A stretch of 64,000 bases of DNA, from contig NZ_ATVN01000002.1 of NCBI RefSeq assembly GCF_000420745.1, positions 186,001 through 250,000 of the forward strand, written 5' to 3'. Made by a program: the position numbers and the translations under genes. The notes under the pieces were generated by a model. That model saw nothing but the letters and a program-made list of their open reading frames with translations. It ran no database searches and was not told the origin of the DNA. Below, piece by piece: positions 1 through 8,272 of this stretch. How positions within the stretch are numbered: position 1 is the stretch's first letter; every line of letters starts with the position of its first letter. The stretch comes from Pseudorhodobacter ferrugineus DSM 5888. GTDB taxonomy: Bacteria > Pseudomonadota > Alphaproteobacteria > Rhodobacterales > Rhodobacteraceae.

Positions 1-98
1 TTGCGAAAGGGCAAAAACGGGTTGCGAATGGTGCGGGTTTGGGGTTTTGATGCAAAGCCCTTTGGATGGTCAAACGGGTGATTTTCGCATAGCGGAGG

Positions 99-596
99 GT
101 GGCGCCCTTGTACCAAATGCACGACGAGACCGAAGCGGACTTGTGGGAGGTCGAGGCGCTTTATGACCTGTGCTTTGCGCCGGGGCGGACGGCGTTGTCA
201 TCGTACCGTTTGCGAGACGGGGTGCCAACAATTGGGCCCTTGTGTGTGGTGTTGCGGGATGCAGACGGTGTTTTGGCCGCCGCCATCCGGTTTTGGCCTG
301 CCAAGGTTGGCGGTTTGGACATATTGCTTTTGGGGCCGATTGCAGTGCATCCGACACGGCAAGGCGAAGGTTTGGGCGCGCTTTTGATCACTGAGACGCT
401 GGAGCGGGCGCGGAATTTGGGTTGGGCGCGGGTTTTGTTGGTGGGGGATGCGCCCTATTACAAGCGGTTCGGTTTTGCCAAGCTGGAGGGCGTGGTGATG
501 CCTGCCCCAACCAACCCCGACCGTGTGTTGGGGATTGAATTGCAAACGGGTGCGTGGAACGGAGTTGCGGGCGAGGTGGTGCGCGCGATGGCTTGA
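99..596 (+). CDS. GNAT family N-acetyltransferase
   Basis: Predicted acetyl-CoA-dependent N-acetyltransferase of about 165 residues; substrate unknown. The GNAT core is visible: strand and acetyl-CoA loop GPIAVHPTRQGEGLG (residues ~83-97, with the RxGxG-type pyrophosphate loop RQGEGLG), then a helix and the late-strand signature APYYKRFGF. This resembles the YhbS-type single-domain family. The start is uncertain. GTG at 99 directly abuts the purine-rich CGGAGG (93-98), so TTG at 108 or ATG at 117 is better spaced from that ribosome binding site; an in-frame stop at 90-92 rules out a longer protein. It lies 39 bp before the EcsC gene and may be cotranscribed with it. Nothing recognisable precedes it in bases 1-90. 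Confidence 0.8.
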   Translation: MAPLYQMHDETEADLWEVEALYDLCFAPGRTALSSYRLRDGVPTIGPLCVVLRDADGVLAAAIRFWPAKVGGLDILLLGPIAVHPTRQGEGLGALLITETLERARNLGWARVLLVGDAPYYKRFGFAKLEGVVMPAPTNPDRVLGIELQTGAWNGVAGEVVRAMA

Positions 597-635
597 CCGC
601 TTGTTTTGGCGATTGGGGCGCATTATCTTTGGGGG

Positions 636-1409
636 ATGGACCAAGATGTGACCCACCCTTTGCCTGCCTTGCCCACCCCTGATCCGGGGTTGGAGATTGC
701 TGTGTTGGCCGCGCGGCAGTTAAAGGCGCATGGGCCGCTGATGCGGATTATCAACAAGTTTGGGGGCAAAATCGAAGGGCAGATGGCACATTTGCCCGAT
801 GGGGTTCGGGCCCAGATTGAACGGATCACCGCCGATGCGCTGACCCGCGCTGTGAAGGTTGCAGAACATGGGCGCCATGCGCCCGATTTTGGACCCAAGG
901 GCGCGCCTGCACTGGCGGCGCTGACGGGGGCGGTTGGTGGTGCGGGGGGGATTGTGACCGCATTGGCCGAATTGCCGATCACCATCACTGTGATTTTGCA
1001 CGCCATTTTGCGCGCGGCCGAGGAGGAGGGGTTTGACACCACCTTGCCCGAAGTGCGGGCCGAGGCGCTGCGCGTGCTTATGGCCGGCGGGCCTTTGGCC
1101 GATGATGACGGGATTAACACGTCCTTTATCGGCGCGCGGATGACCCTGACGGGGCCTGCACTGCACAAGTTGCTGGCGAAAATTGTGCCGGGGTTTGCCG
1201 CTGTTTTGGGGCAGAAACTGGCGGCGCAGACGGTGCCGGTTTTAGGTGCCTTGACGGGGGCGGGGCTGAATGCAGCGTTTTTAACCCATTACCGCGAGCT
1301 GGCGCATATCCGCTTTGGCCTGTTGCGGCTGACGGTGCTGCATGGCGCAGAGCCTGTGCGCCGCGCGTTTGAAGCGGAAATGAAGACGCTGAAGATCGGA
1401 AAAACCTAA
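636..1409 (+). CDS. EcsC family protein
   Basis: A 257-residue protein of the EcsC family. The family is named after the Bacillus ecs locus, and its biochemical role is not established. It shows the typical hydrophobic alpha-helical body with a Gly/Ala-rich stretch (around LTGAVGGAGGIVTALAELPI, residues ~93-112) and a second hydrophobic segment near the C-terminus, suggesting membrane association. ATG at 636 is preferred over an in-frame TTG at 606, since the added residues look non-coding. It follows the acetyltransferase on the same strand, and its stop codon overlaps the convergent dctD stop by four bases. Confidence 0.75.
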   Translation: MDQDVTHPLPALPTPDPGLEIAVLAARQLKAHGPLMRIINKFGGKIEGQMAHLPDGVRAQIERITADALTRAVKVAEHGRHAPDFGPKGAPALAALTGAVGGAGGIVTALAELPITITVILHAILRAAEEEGFDTTLPEVRAEALRVLMAGGPLADDDGINTSFIGARMTLTGPALHKLLAKIVPGFAAVLGQKLAAQTVPVLGALTGAGLNAAFLTHYRELAHIRFGLLRLTVLHGAEPVRRAFEAEMKTLKIGKT

Positions 1410-2701
1410 CCCTTGATCCCGTAGCGGGTCATTTTGTCGGCCAAAGTGCGGCGCGGGATGCCCAGTGACTGCGCCGCGCGTTCCACCGATTGCGGATAGC
1501 GCGCAAGGGCTGCGGTGATTTCACGAACCTCATATTCCGCCACGCGGTCGGGCAGGGTGTCACCTTTGGGCGCATCATCTGGCAGCGACAGGCCAAGCCC
1601 AAGGGCAAAGCGTTCGGCGGCGGTTTTCAACTCGCGGATATTGCCGGGCCAGTCGTGGCGTTGCAGATCACGGCGCAGCGATATGGTGATATCGGGGGCG
1701 GCGCGGCCATAGAGACGGGCGGCGAGCGTGGCGTAATGGGCAAATATCAGCGCGATATCGGGGCCAAGGCCGCGCAGGGGGGGCAGGCGGAGTTCGGCCC
1801 CTGCAAGGCGGTAAAACAGATCGGCGCGAAAGGTTTTGTCAGCGATGCATTGCCGGAGATCGGTTTTGGACGTGGTGACGATGCGCAGATCCAGTGGGCG
1901 GAGGTGGTTTTCACCCAAGCGTTCGACTTGGCGTTCCTGCAACGTGCGCAAAAACTTGGCCTGCACGGGCAAGGGCATCGATTCCACCTCGTCCAGCACC
2001 AGCGTGCCACCATTCGCGGCCTCAAGCTTGCCTGGTTTTTCCTGCGCCCCCGGAAAGGCGGCGGCGGCGTGGCCGAACACCTCAAGCTCAAACAGGCTTT
2101 CGGGGAGGGCGGCGCAGTTCAGCGCGACATAGGGGCCGTGCGCGCGGGGCGAGGCTGCGTGCAGCGCGCGGGCCGACAGTTCCTTGCCCGTGCCGGTTTC
2201 ACCGGTCAGGATGACATCGACGTTGAGGGGCGCAAGAGCCGAAAGCTGGTTTCGCAAGGCCACAAGGGCGGGGCTTTCGCCCAAAATCGTTTCGGATTTG
2301 CGGGCAAGTTCCGTTTGCAGGCGCGCCACCTCATCCCGTGTGGCCTTGGCGCGCAGGGTGCGGTTCAGGACGGACAGCAGGTGCTGGGCGTCATAGGGTT
2401 TTTCCAGAAAATCTTCGGCACCTGCTTGGATGGCCTGCACGGCCGCGGTGACATCGCCGTGGCCTGTCAGCATGATAATGGGGATGTCGTGGCCAAGCGC
2501 GGTGATGGCAGTGATAAGCGCCATCCCGTCCATTCCTGGCATGCGCAAATCGGTCAGGATGGCATCGGGCGGCGCGGTGCGGGCGGCGGCAACGGCATCT
2601 TGGGCGCGCAAAAATCCGGTTGGGGCATGGCCGCCCACGTCGACCAGATCACACAAGGCGGTCAGGTGGTCGGCATCATCATCGACGATAAAGATGGTCA
2701 T
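1406..2701 (-). CDS. dctD: C4-dicarboxylate response regulator DctD (NtrC family)
   Basis: Response regulator of 431 residues in the NtrC/DctD class, partner of the adjacent DctB kinase. The receiver domain (residues 1-120) has the acidic pocket D7-D9, phospho-acceptor D51 in LTDLRMPGMDG and K101. An AAA+ domain follows, with Walker A GETGTGKE (167-174) and Walker B GGTLVLDE (231-238). A Fis-type helix-turn-helix (RAAQSLGIPRRTLADKM) ends the protein. The sigma-54 contact loop is abnormal: where GAFTGA is expected there is AAFPGA (214-219), and the preceding residues are also altered. It may therefore not use sigma-54 in the usual way. The start overlaps the dctB stop by four bases, so the two are translationally coupled. 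Confidence 0.88.
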   Translation of the reverse strand: MTIFIVDDDADHLTALCDLVDVGGHAPTGFLRAQDAVAAARTAPPDAILTDLRMPGMDGMALITAITALGHDIPIIMLTGHGDVTAAVQAIQAGAEDFLEKPYDAQHLLSVLNRTLRAKATRDEVARLQTELARKSETILGESPALVALRNQLSALAPLNVDVILTGETGTGKELSARALHAASPRAHGPYVALNCAALPESLFELEVFGHAAAAFPGAQEKPGKLEAANGGTLVLDEVESMPLPVQAKFLRTLQERQVERLGENHLRPLDLRIVTTSKTDLRQCIADKTFRADLFYRLAGAELRLPPLRGLGPDIALIFAHYATLAARLYGRAAPDITISLRRDLQRHDWPGNIRELKTAAERFALGLGLSLPDDAPKGDTLPDRVAEYEVREITAALARYPQSVERAAQSLGIPRRTLADKMTRYGIKG

Positions 2702-4461
2702 GCGGGGCCTATGGGTTGCGGGCTGGGCAAGGTGACGGTGACGGTGGTGCCTTGGCCGGAGCGTGAGGTGATGTCGATCTGGCCGCCGAATTCTTGCACG
2801 ATGGCCTGCGAGATGGAAAGGCCAAGGCCAAGCCCTTCGCCGGTGATTTTTGTGGAAAAGAACGGTTCTGTCACGCGGGGCAGGTCGGCGGGGTCGATGC
2901 CTGCGCCGGTGTCGGTGACCGTCAGGGTGGTTTTTGTGCCGTCGCTGGTGGCGGAAATGGTGATCTGCGGGTCTGTTTGCCCATCGACCGCGTCAAAGGC
3001 GTTGAGCAGCAGGTTGACGAGGACCTGTTCCATGCGGATCGCCCCCGCGCGGATATAAAGCGGTGGGTCTGGTAGGGTAAATTGCGGTGCGATACCTGCG
3101 GTTTTGGCGCGTGGGGCGGTAAGTTCTATTGCGTTTTCAACGGTCTGCGCGATGTCGATCAGCGAGAGTTCGCCTTGTTCCTTGCGGCTGAAGCTTTTGA
3201 GATGTTTGGTCGTGCGCTGCATGCGGCGGACAAGGCCACGGACGGTTGCGATGCGGTTTTGGGTTTTGTCCGGTTTGGATGTATCGCCTGCGGGCAGCGC
3301 GAGTTCGGCGGCGGCCAGTGTCGCCTCCATCGCGGCGAGGGGTTGGCTGATTTCATGCACGATGGCGGCGGACATGCGGCCAAGGGCGGCCATTTTTTCG
3401 GAATGGATCAGGCCTTCCTGGGCGGCACGCAGCTCTGCCTCGGTTTGGCGGCGGGCCTGGACCTCATGCGCGAGGTCGCGCGTGCGTTCGGCGACGCGGG
3501 TTTCCAGCAGGGCGTTTTGGCGCAGACGTAAGGCTACCAATTGGCGGCGTTGATTGGCGATTTTCGCAAGACCCGTTGCGAGGAAGGTTAAAAGTGCCGC
3601 GCCGAGTGCCGAAAGGATGGACGTGGTTGTCACTGGCGCAATCAGGCTGCCCGCCATCAGGGTCCAACCATCATCGGTCAAGGGGTGCGCGCGGATCAGC
3701 ATCGGGCCATTGGCCGATCTGGCACGGTCGGGGCCAATTAAGATGGCTTCGGCATCGACCAGTTCCACCCCGTTATAGGTGCGTGCATCACGGATGCGGG
3801 CCAGCCGTTCTGGCGACAAACCCAAGGTGGGGCGATAGAGCCATTCGGGCGCGCCCGACAGAAAGGCGACACCGTCTTGGTCGATGATCGCGGTCGCGAG
3901 ACCTGCACTGAGCCATGTCGACTGCAAAGGTGTCAGGTCAACCTTGACCACCAAAACACCGCGGGCCGAACCCACTGTGACAGGGGTGGACAGAAAATAA
4001 CCCGGTTCGCCTGTGGTGGTGCCGATGGCGTAATAGCGGCCATTCTGGCCCTGCATCGCGGCTTTGAAATAGGGACGAAAGTTGAAGTTGCGGCCCACGA
4101 GGCTGAGGTCGGTTTCATAGTTTGACGCAGCAAGGGTGACGCCGTTTTCATTCATCAAAAACAGCAAGGATGCGCCGGAATAGGTGCCGATTTTGGCGAG
4201 GTAGCGGTTCGCCTCATCCACATTCGCGGTGTAGCCGGGGGCTGCGATGACGGCGCGGATGCGGGCATCTTCGGCGGCAATACCGGGCAGAGAGCCAAAA
4301 CGGGCGATTTCGGTTTCGACGGCGCGAGCGGTCAAAATCAGCGTTTGGTCGAGTTGCGCACGTAAGGCCACTTCATTGGCGCGGTAGGTAAAGACGTAAG
4401 TGAGGGCTGCGGCACACAGGGCCAGCGCCATGGCCGCAAGGAGAGTGCGACGCCCTGTCAT
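2698..4461 (-). CDS. dctB: C4-dicarboxylate sensor histidine kinase DctB
   Basis: Membrane sensor kinase of 587 residues. An N-terminal transmembrane helix (residues ~5-25) precedes a large periplasmic double-Cache-type sensor (~30-275; motif ASNYETDLSLVGRNFNFRPY). This is followed by a second membrane helix (~280-300), a coiled coil, an H-box with the phospho-accepting histidine in AAIVHEISQPLAAME, and a HATPase domain with N-box (NLLLNAFDAV), G1 (DTGAGI) and G2 (GEGLGLGLSI). The layout matches DctB kinases that sense C4-dicarboxylates through DctD. It overlaps dctD downstream and lhgO upstream by four bases each, so lhgO-dctB-dctD form one operon. The ligand is inferred from the family and could instead be a C5 acid, given the lhgO neighbour. 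Confidence 0.9.
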   Translation of the reverse strand: MTGRRTLLAAMALALCAAALTYVFTYRANEVALRAQLDQTLILTARAVETEIARFGSLPGIAAEDARIRAVIAAPGYTANVDEANRYLAKIGTYSGASLLFLMNENGVTLAASNYETDLSLVGRNFNFRPYFKAAMQGQNGRYYAIGTTTGEPGYFLSTPVTVGSARGVLVVKVDLTPLQSTWLSAGLATAIIDQDGVAFLSGAPEWLYRPTLGLSPERLARIRDARTYNGVELVDAEAILIGPDRARSANGPMLIRAHPLTDDGWTLMAGSLIAPVTTTSILSALGAALLTFLATGLAKIANQRRQLVALRLRQNALLETRVAERTRDLAHEVQARRQTEAELRAAQEGLIHSEKMAALGRMSAAIVHEISQPLAAMEATLAAAELALPAGDTSKPDKTQNRIATVRGLVRRMQRTTKHLKSFSRKEQGELSLIDIAQTVENAIELTAPRAKTAGIAPQFTLPDPPLYIRAGAIRMEQVLVNLLLNAFDAVDGQTDPQITISATSDGTKTTLTVTDTGAGIDPADLPRVTEPFFSTKITGEGLGLGLSISQAIVQEFGGQIDITSRSGQGTTVTVTLPSPQPIGPA

Positions 4462-5660
4462 TGTGCTGCCAGCAAGCGATCAGCGATATGGGCTGCGATT
4501 GGGATGGCCGAGGTTGCAGCAGGCGAAGGCGCGTTGCAGACATGCAGGCTGTGGCGGGTGTCTATGAACAGGAAATCGTCGATGATTTTGCCATCGGGGG
4601 CGACGGCCTGCGCGCGCACGCCCGATTTATAGGGGGCGAGGTCATTCAGCGTGATGCGGGCGCAGTATTTTTGCACCTTTTTCAGGTAGCGTTGTTTCGA
4701 GAGGGACGAGGCAAGTTCATCGGCGGCCGAGCCTGCGTTGCGGGCCAGCAGTTTCCAAAAGCCGGGGTAAGTGAGGGCAGAGGCGAGATCGGCGGCGTTG
4801 AGGCTGAACTTGCCGTAGCCTTCGCGTGCGCCGGCCAGCACGGCCGAGGGGCCCACGGTGAACCCGCCATTCATTTTACGGGTCAGATGCACGCCGAGGA
4901 ACGGGCGTTCGGGATCAGGGATGGGGTAGATGAGGTGTTGGACCAGATCATCGGGTTGGTTCTTGATGGCGAAATAATCGCCCCGAAACGGTATGATGCG
5001 AAACTGAATGTCTGCACCAAAGGCGCGTGCCACGCGGTCGGCGTGCAGACCCGCGCAGAACACGGCTTTGCCCGCCGAGAGGGTGCCGTTTGTGGTGTGC
5101 AGGGTGATGCCTTGCGGCGTTTCCATACCGCCGGTGACGCGGGTATTGAACAGGATTTCACCGCCGCGGCTGGTGAGAATGTCCGCCATTTTGCGGGCCA
5201 TGACGGCATAGTCGACGATGCCTGTGGAGGGGGACAGGAGCGCGCCTGTTGCCGAGATATTGGGTTCGAGTTTCTGGGCGTCTTCGGCTGTCAGGCGTTC
5301 GATGGGGATGCCGTTGGTGCGGGCACGGGATTCGAGGGTGGCCATGCGCGCGAGTTCATCAGCGTTGGTTGCGACGATGAGTTTGCCGCAGGTTTGGGTC
5401 GGAATCGCGTGTTCGGCGCAAAAGGCGTTGGTGGCGGTGACGCCAAGGGCGCAGAATTTGGCCTTGAGGCTGCCCGGGGCGTAGTAGACGCCTGCATGGA
5501 TGACGCCGGAGTTGTGACCGGTTTGGTGCTGGGCGGGTTGGGGTTCTTTTTCCAGCAGGATGATTTTGGCGTTGGGGTGACGCGATTGCAGGTCAAGCGC
5601 GGTGGCAAGGCCGACAATGCCGCCGCCGATGATGGCGAAATCTGTGGTGGGTGTTGGCAT
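4458..5660 (-). CDS. lhgO: L-2-hydroxyglutarate oxidase/dehydrogenase LhgO
   Basis: FAD-dependent enzyme of 400 residues that oxidises L-2-hydroxyglutarate to 2-oxoglutarate, passing electrons to the membrane quinone pool in characterised homologues. The N-terminal dinucleotide fold GGGIVGLATALDL (residues ~12-24) and the family hallmark TGHNSGVIHAGVYYAPGSLK (~47-66) are clear, as is the C-terminal FAD-binding stretch APSPAATSAIPIAAHIADRL. Length is normal. It is the first gene of lhgO-dctB-dctD (ATGA overlap with dctB). Upstream on the same strand lies a TAXI TRAP transporter, separated by about 110 bp containing a dispersed repeat. The context suggests coupling of dicarboxylate uptake and sensing to 2-hydroxyglutarate turnover. 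Confidence 0.93.
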   Translation of the reverse strand: MPTPTTDFAIIGGGIVGLATALDLQSRHPNAKIILLEKEPQPAQHQTGHNSGVIHAGVYYAPGSLKAKFCALGVTATNAFCAEHAIPTQTCGKLIVATNADELARMATLESRARTNGIPIERLTAEDAQKLEPNISATGALLSPSTGIVDYAVMARKMADILTSRGGEILFNTRVTGGMETPQGITLHTTNGTLSAGKAVFCAGLHADRVARAFGADIQFRIIPFRGDYFAIKNQPDDLVQHLIYPIPDPERPFLGVHLTRKMNGGFTVGPSAVLAGAREGYGKFSLNAADLASALTYPGFWKLLARNAGSAADELASSLSKQRYLKKVQKYCARITLNDLAPYKSGVRAQAVAPDGKIIDDFLFIDTRHSLHVCNAPSPAATSAIPIAAHIADRLLAAQ

Positions 5661-5689
5661 TTTGGCCTCGTTTATATGCGGCGGGGTTA

Positions 5690-5760
5690 GGGGGCGGGGG
5701 CTTTGCCCCCCTTGGCCTTATGGCCAATTCCCCCCAGGATATTTTTGCCGAAAAGAAAGG
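5690..5760. repeat. Dispersed intergenic element, copy A (two GC hairpins plus AT core)
   Basis: Two adjacent small hairpins, GGGGGC-ttt-GCCCCC (5696-5710) and TTGGCC-ttat-GGCCAA (5712-5727), are followed by a CCCCC tract and the AT-rich core GGATATTTTTGCCGAAAAGA (5737-5756). The same core, in variant form, recurs elsewhere in this window. Here it sits 9 bases after the stop of the DUF1850 gene. Read from that gene, the order is stop, U-rich core, GC hairpins. Function unknown. Confidence 0.6.
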
Positions 5761-5768
5761 GGAAGGGG

Positions 5769-6128
5769 TTATGAGGTTGGGCAGGGTTTGATCGTGATGG
5801 GCGGGCCGGATTGGGTGCCGAGATCCTGGCAAGTTGGGGTGCACAGATGCCAGCCTGCGCCTGTGGCACCCGAGGCGGCGAGGGTGAGGTTGGGGAATTG
5901 GGTCATCGGGTGCCAGACCCACCAGCCGTTTTCAAGGCGCGCGTCATCTGCCGGTTCCATACCTGCGCCGGAGCCTTTGATCGCCACGCGGGTCAGGGTT
6001 AGGGTTGGCGGGGTGATTTTCCAGCTTTCCACCCAATCGATCTTTTCGACCGAATGGGTCCAGCGCAAGGTGAAATCGGGGGTTGGCAGGGACAGGAGTG
6101 CTGCCCCCACCATCAGGCAAACGCTCAT
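5769..6128 (-). CDS. DUF1850 domain-containing protein (TAXI TRAP-associated)
   Basis: A 119-residue protein with a hydrophobic N-terminus (MSVCLMVGAALLSL) and the DUF1850 pattern FTLRWTHSVEKIDWVESW, repeatedly found next to TAXI-type TRAP transporters. Its molecular role is unknown; an envelope-located accessory of the transporter is plausible. The start at 6128 is chosen because its ATG overlaps the permease stop (ATGA), indicating translational coupling; an upstream in-frame start would add eight residues. It is the last gene of the transporter operon and is followed by a dispersed repeat element. Confidence 0.82.
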   Translation of the reverse strand: MSVCLMVGAALLSLPTPDFTLRWTHSVEKIDWVESWKITPPTLTLTRVAIKGSGAGMEPADDARLENGWWVWHPMTQFPNLTLAASGATGAGWHLCTPTCQDLGTQSGPPITIKPCPTS

Positions 6129-8197
6129 GCTGCCGCCTGTTTTTTGCGCCACCAGAGGGAGGCTGCGAACAGGGCCACAAGGGCAAACCCGATTTCATCG
6201 GTGATGGGGAGGGCGGCGATGAGCGTGCCTGCGGCGACGACCGCCAGCAGGCGTTCCCAGACTGCCAGCGGACGGCCGAGCCAGCCGATGACTGCGGCCC
6301 CCCAAAGGCCGATGGCCAGCACGGCCTTAAGCACGATATAGGCCACGGCGGGGACAAAGCCTATCGCCTCGGCCAAGGGGCCACCCGGTTGCAGCATGAG
6401 GGCTGGGGTGTAGACCGCCATGAAGGGGATGACAAAGCCTGCGGCAGCGATTTTCACCGCTTCGATCGAGATGCGCAGGCCGCTTTCCTTGGCAATCGGG
6501 GCGGCGGCAAAGCAGGCCAGCGCCACGGGTGGCGTAAGGTCGGCGAGAATGCCGAAGTAGAAGACGAACATATGGCTGACGATCAGCGGCACGCCGAGTT
6601 CCAGCAAGGCTGGGCCTGCGATGGCCGATGTGATGATGTAATTGGGGATCGTGGGGATGCCCATACCAAGGATGATGCAGGTGATCATGGTCAGGATCAG
6701 CGACAGGATCAGGCTGTCCTGGCCAACCGAGACGATGAAGCTGCCGAAGGTGTTGGCCACGCCCGTCAGGGTCATGGTGCCGATGATGATGCCGACAAGG
6801 GCGCAGGCAATGCCCACGGGCAGGGCGGTTTTGGCACCGTCGGCCAGTGCGTCGCGGCACACGAGCAGGGTTTCGCGCCCGCCTTTGGTGGCGGCGTTCA
6901 AGACGATCAGGGCGATGATGGCTGACATGACCACCCAGATGCCGAACTTGAAAAACGCGGCGGCGATGATCCCGAGGCCGATCCAGAAGATGATGCGGAA
7001 TACGCCTTCGGGCAAGTTGAGCGACGCGGCGGCACCGAGGATCAGAAGGACTGTCAGCGCGAGGCCGATGGTGCCGGAAAAGAGCGGCGTGTAGCCGGAG
7101 AAGAGCAGGTAGACGAGGACGGCGAGGGGGAGGATGAGATACCAGCCTTCGCGGATCGCTTTCATCGGGGAGGGCAGTTCACTGACGGCAAGGCCTGTCA
7201 GCTTGGCGCGGCCGGCCTCTAGGTGGACCATCCAGAAGGCGGAGGCGAAGTAGAGGATGGCGGGGATGAGGGCGGCGGTGACTACCTCAAAGTATTCGAC
7301 GCCCAAGGTTTCGGCCATGATGAAGGCCACAGCGCCCATGACGGGTGGCATAAGCTGGCCGCCCATCGAGGCCGTTGCCTCGACCCCGCCTGCAAAGGCG
7401 GGGCGGTAGCCGAAGGATTTCATCAGGGGGATGGTGAACTGGCCCGTGGTGACGACGTTCGCCACGCCAGAGCCGGAAATGGTGCCCATGAGGCCGGAGG
7501 ACAGGACGGACACCTTGGCAGGGCCGCCTTGTTTATGGCCGACAAGGCCAAGGGAGACATCTGTGAAGAGTTTGATCATCCCCGCTTTTTCGAGGAACGA
7601 GCCGAACAGGATGAACAGGAAAATGAAGGTCGAGGAGACATAGACGGGGATGCCGTAGATGCCTTCGGTGCCAAAGGCCATGTGGTCGACGACTTGGGAA
7701 AAGTCATAGCCGCGGTGGTTGAACGGGCGGGGAAGGTATTCGCCGAACAGGCAATAGGACAGGAACAGGCCCGCGATGATGGGCAAAGCGGGGCCCATAA
7801 GCGCCCATGCGGCGGCGAAAACAGTGAACAGGGCGATGCAGCCGATAACGATATCACGGGTTTCTGGGTCGCCTGCGCGCATGATCAGCGGCACATATTC
7901 CCACCACTGATAGAGTGCCACGGTGACGCCAAGGGCGGCCATGAACCAGCCCAAGGTGCGGGCGGGTTTGGAGCCGCCTTTGAGGGTGGCGAGCAGCGGA
8001 AAGCCCAGCAGGGCAAGGAAACCCACGTGAAAGGCGCGGGTGATCTGGCTTGCGAAATCAATCAGATGCGCGGCAGTAGCGATTTGAAAGGCGGAAAAGG
8101 CGACTGCGATCCAGAACAGGATGCGGCCTTCGACGCCCGGGGGGAACCCCGAGGATAAAGGGTCGTGATGGCTTGGCTCTTCGGTTTTGGTATTCAT
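6125..8197 (-). CDS. TRAP transporter fused permease (TAXI type, DctQM-like)
   Basis: Integral membrane protein of 690 residues carrying the small (4TM, DctQ-like) and large (12TM, DctM-like) TRAP permease parts in one chain, as is usual for TAXI-family systems. Hydrophobic segments run the full length. The DctM-type signature region GLMGTISGSGVANVVTTGQF, followed by TIPLMKSFGYRP, is present, and a second similar stretch GMGIPTIPNYIITSAIAGPA marks the internal repeat of the large subunit. It uses an ion gradient to import an organic acid or glutamate-type solute delivered by the binding protein upstream. An intrinsic terminator lies between it and that gene, so permease expression is probably lower. 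The ligand cannot be read from the sequence. Confidence 0.92.
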   Translation of the reverse strand: MNTKTEEPSHHDPLSSGFPPGVEGRILFWIAVAFSAFQIATAAHLIDFASQITRAFHVGFLALLGFPLLATLKGGSKPARTLGWFMAALGVTVALYQWWEYVPLIMRAGDPETRDIVIGCIALFTVFAAAWALMGPALPIIAGLFLSYCLFGEYLPRPFNHRGYDFSQVVDHMAFGTEGIYGIPVYVSSTFIFLFILFGSFLEKAGMIKLFTDVSLGLVGHKQGGPAKVSVLSSGLMGTISGSGVANVVTTGQFTIPLMKSFGYRPAFAGGVEATASMGGQLMPPVMGAVAFIMAETLGVEYFEVVTAALIPAILYFASAFWMVHLEAGRAKLTGLAVSELPSPMKAIREGWYLILPLAVLVYLLFSGYTPLFSGTIGLALTVLLILGAAASLNLPEGVFRIIFWIGLGIIAAAFFKFGIWVVMSAIIALIVLNAATKGGRETLLVCRDALADGAKTALPVGIACALVGIIIGTMTLTGVANTFGSFIVSVGQDSLILSLILTMITCIILGMGIPTIPNYIITSAIAGPALLELGVPLIVSHMFVFYFGILADLTPPVALACFAAAPIAKESGLRISIEAVKIAAAGFVIPFMAVYTPALMLQPGGPLAEAIGFVPAVAYIVLKAVLAIGLWGAAVIGWLGRPLAVWERLLAVVAAGTLIAALPITDEIGFALVALFAASLWWRKKQAAA

Positions 8198-8218
8198 ATC
8201 CCACCCTCCCCAGCGGTC

Positions 8219-8254
8219 AAAAAAGGGGCGGCCCTTGGTTGCAAAGGCCGCCCC
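8219..8254 (-). terminator. Intrinsic terminator between TAXI binding protein and permease
   Basis: On the minus strand a perfect 9-bp stem (GGGGCGGCC at 8225-8233 with GGCCGCCCC at 8246-8254) and 12-base loop is followed by six U residues (A-tract 8219-8224 on the plus strand). It lies 18 bases after the binding-protein stop and 21 bases before the permease start, as expected for partial termination that makes the binding protein more abundant than the permease. Confidence 0.85.
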
Positions 8255-8272
8255 GTGAAGCGTGTGGTCAGA

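Noticed and set aside
1490-3058. Long plus-strand open frame opposite dctD and dctB
   Set aside because: It mirrors GC-rich genes in the opposite frame, has low-complexity Gly/Arg/Gln content and no family motif, while the minus-strand genes are unmistakable.
4461-5690. Plus-strand open frame of about 400 codons opposite lhgO
   Set aside because: Antisense shadow of a strongly conserved FAD enzyme; no ribosome binding site or motif.
6083-8158. Plus-strand open frames opposite the TRAP permease
   Set aside because: Composition is the complement of membrane helices (Gly/Asp/His-rich); not protein-like.
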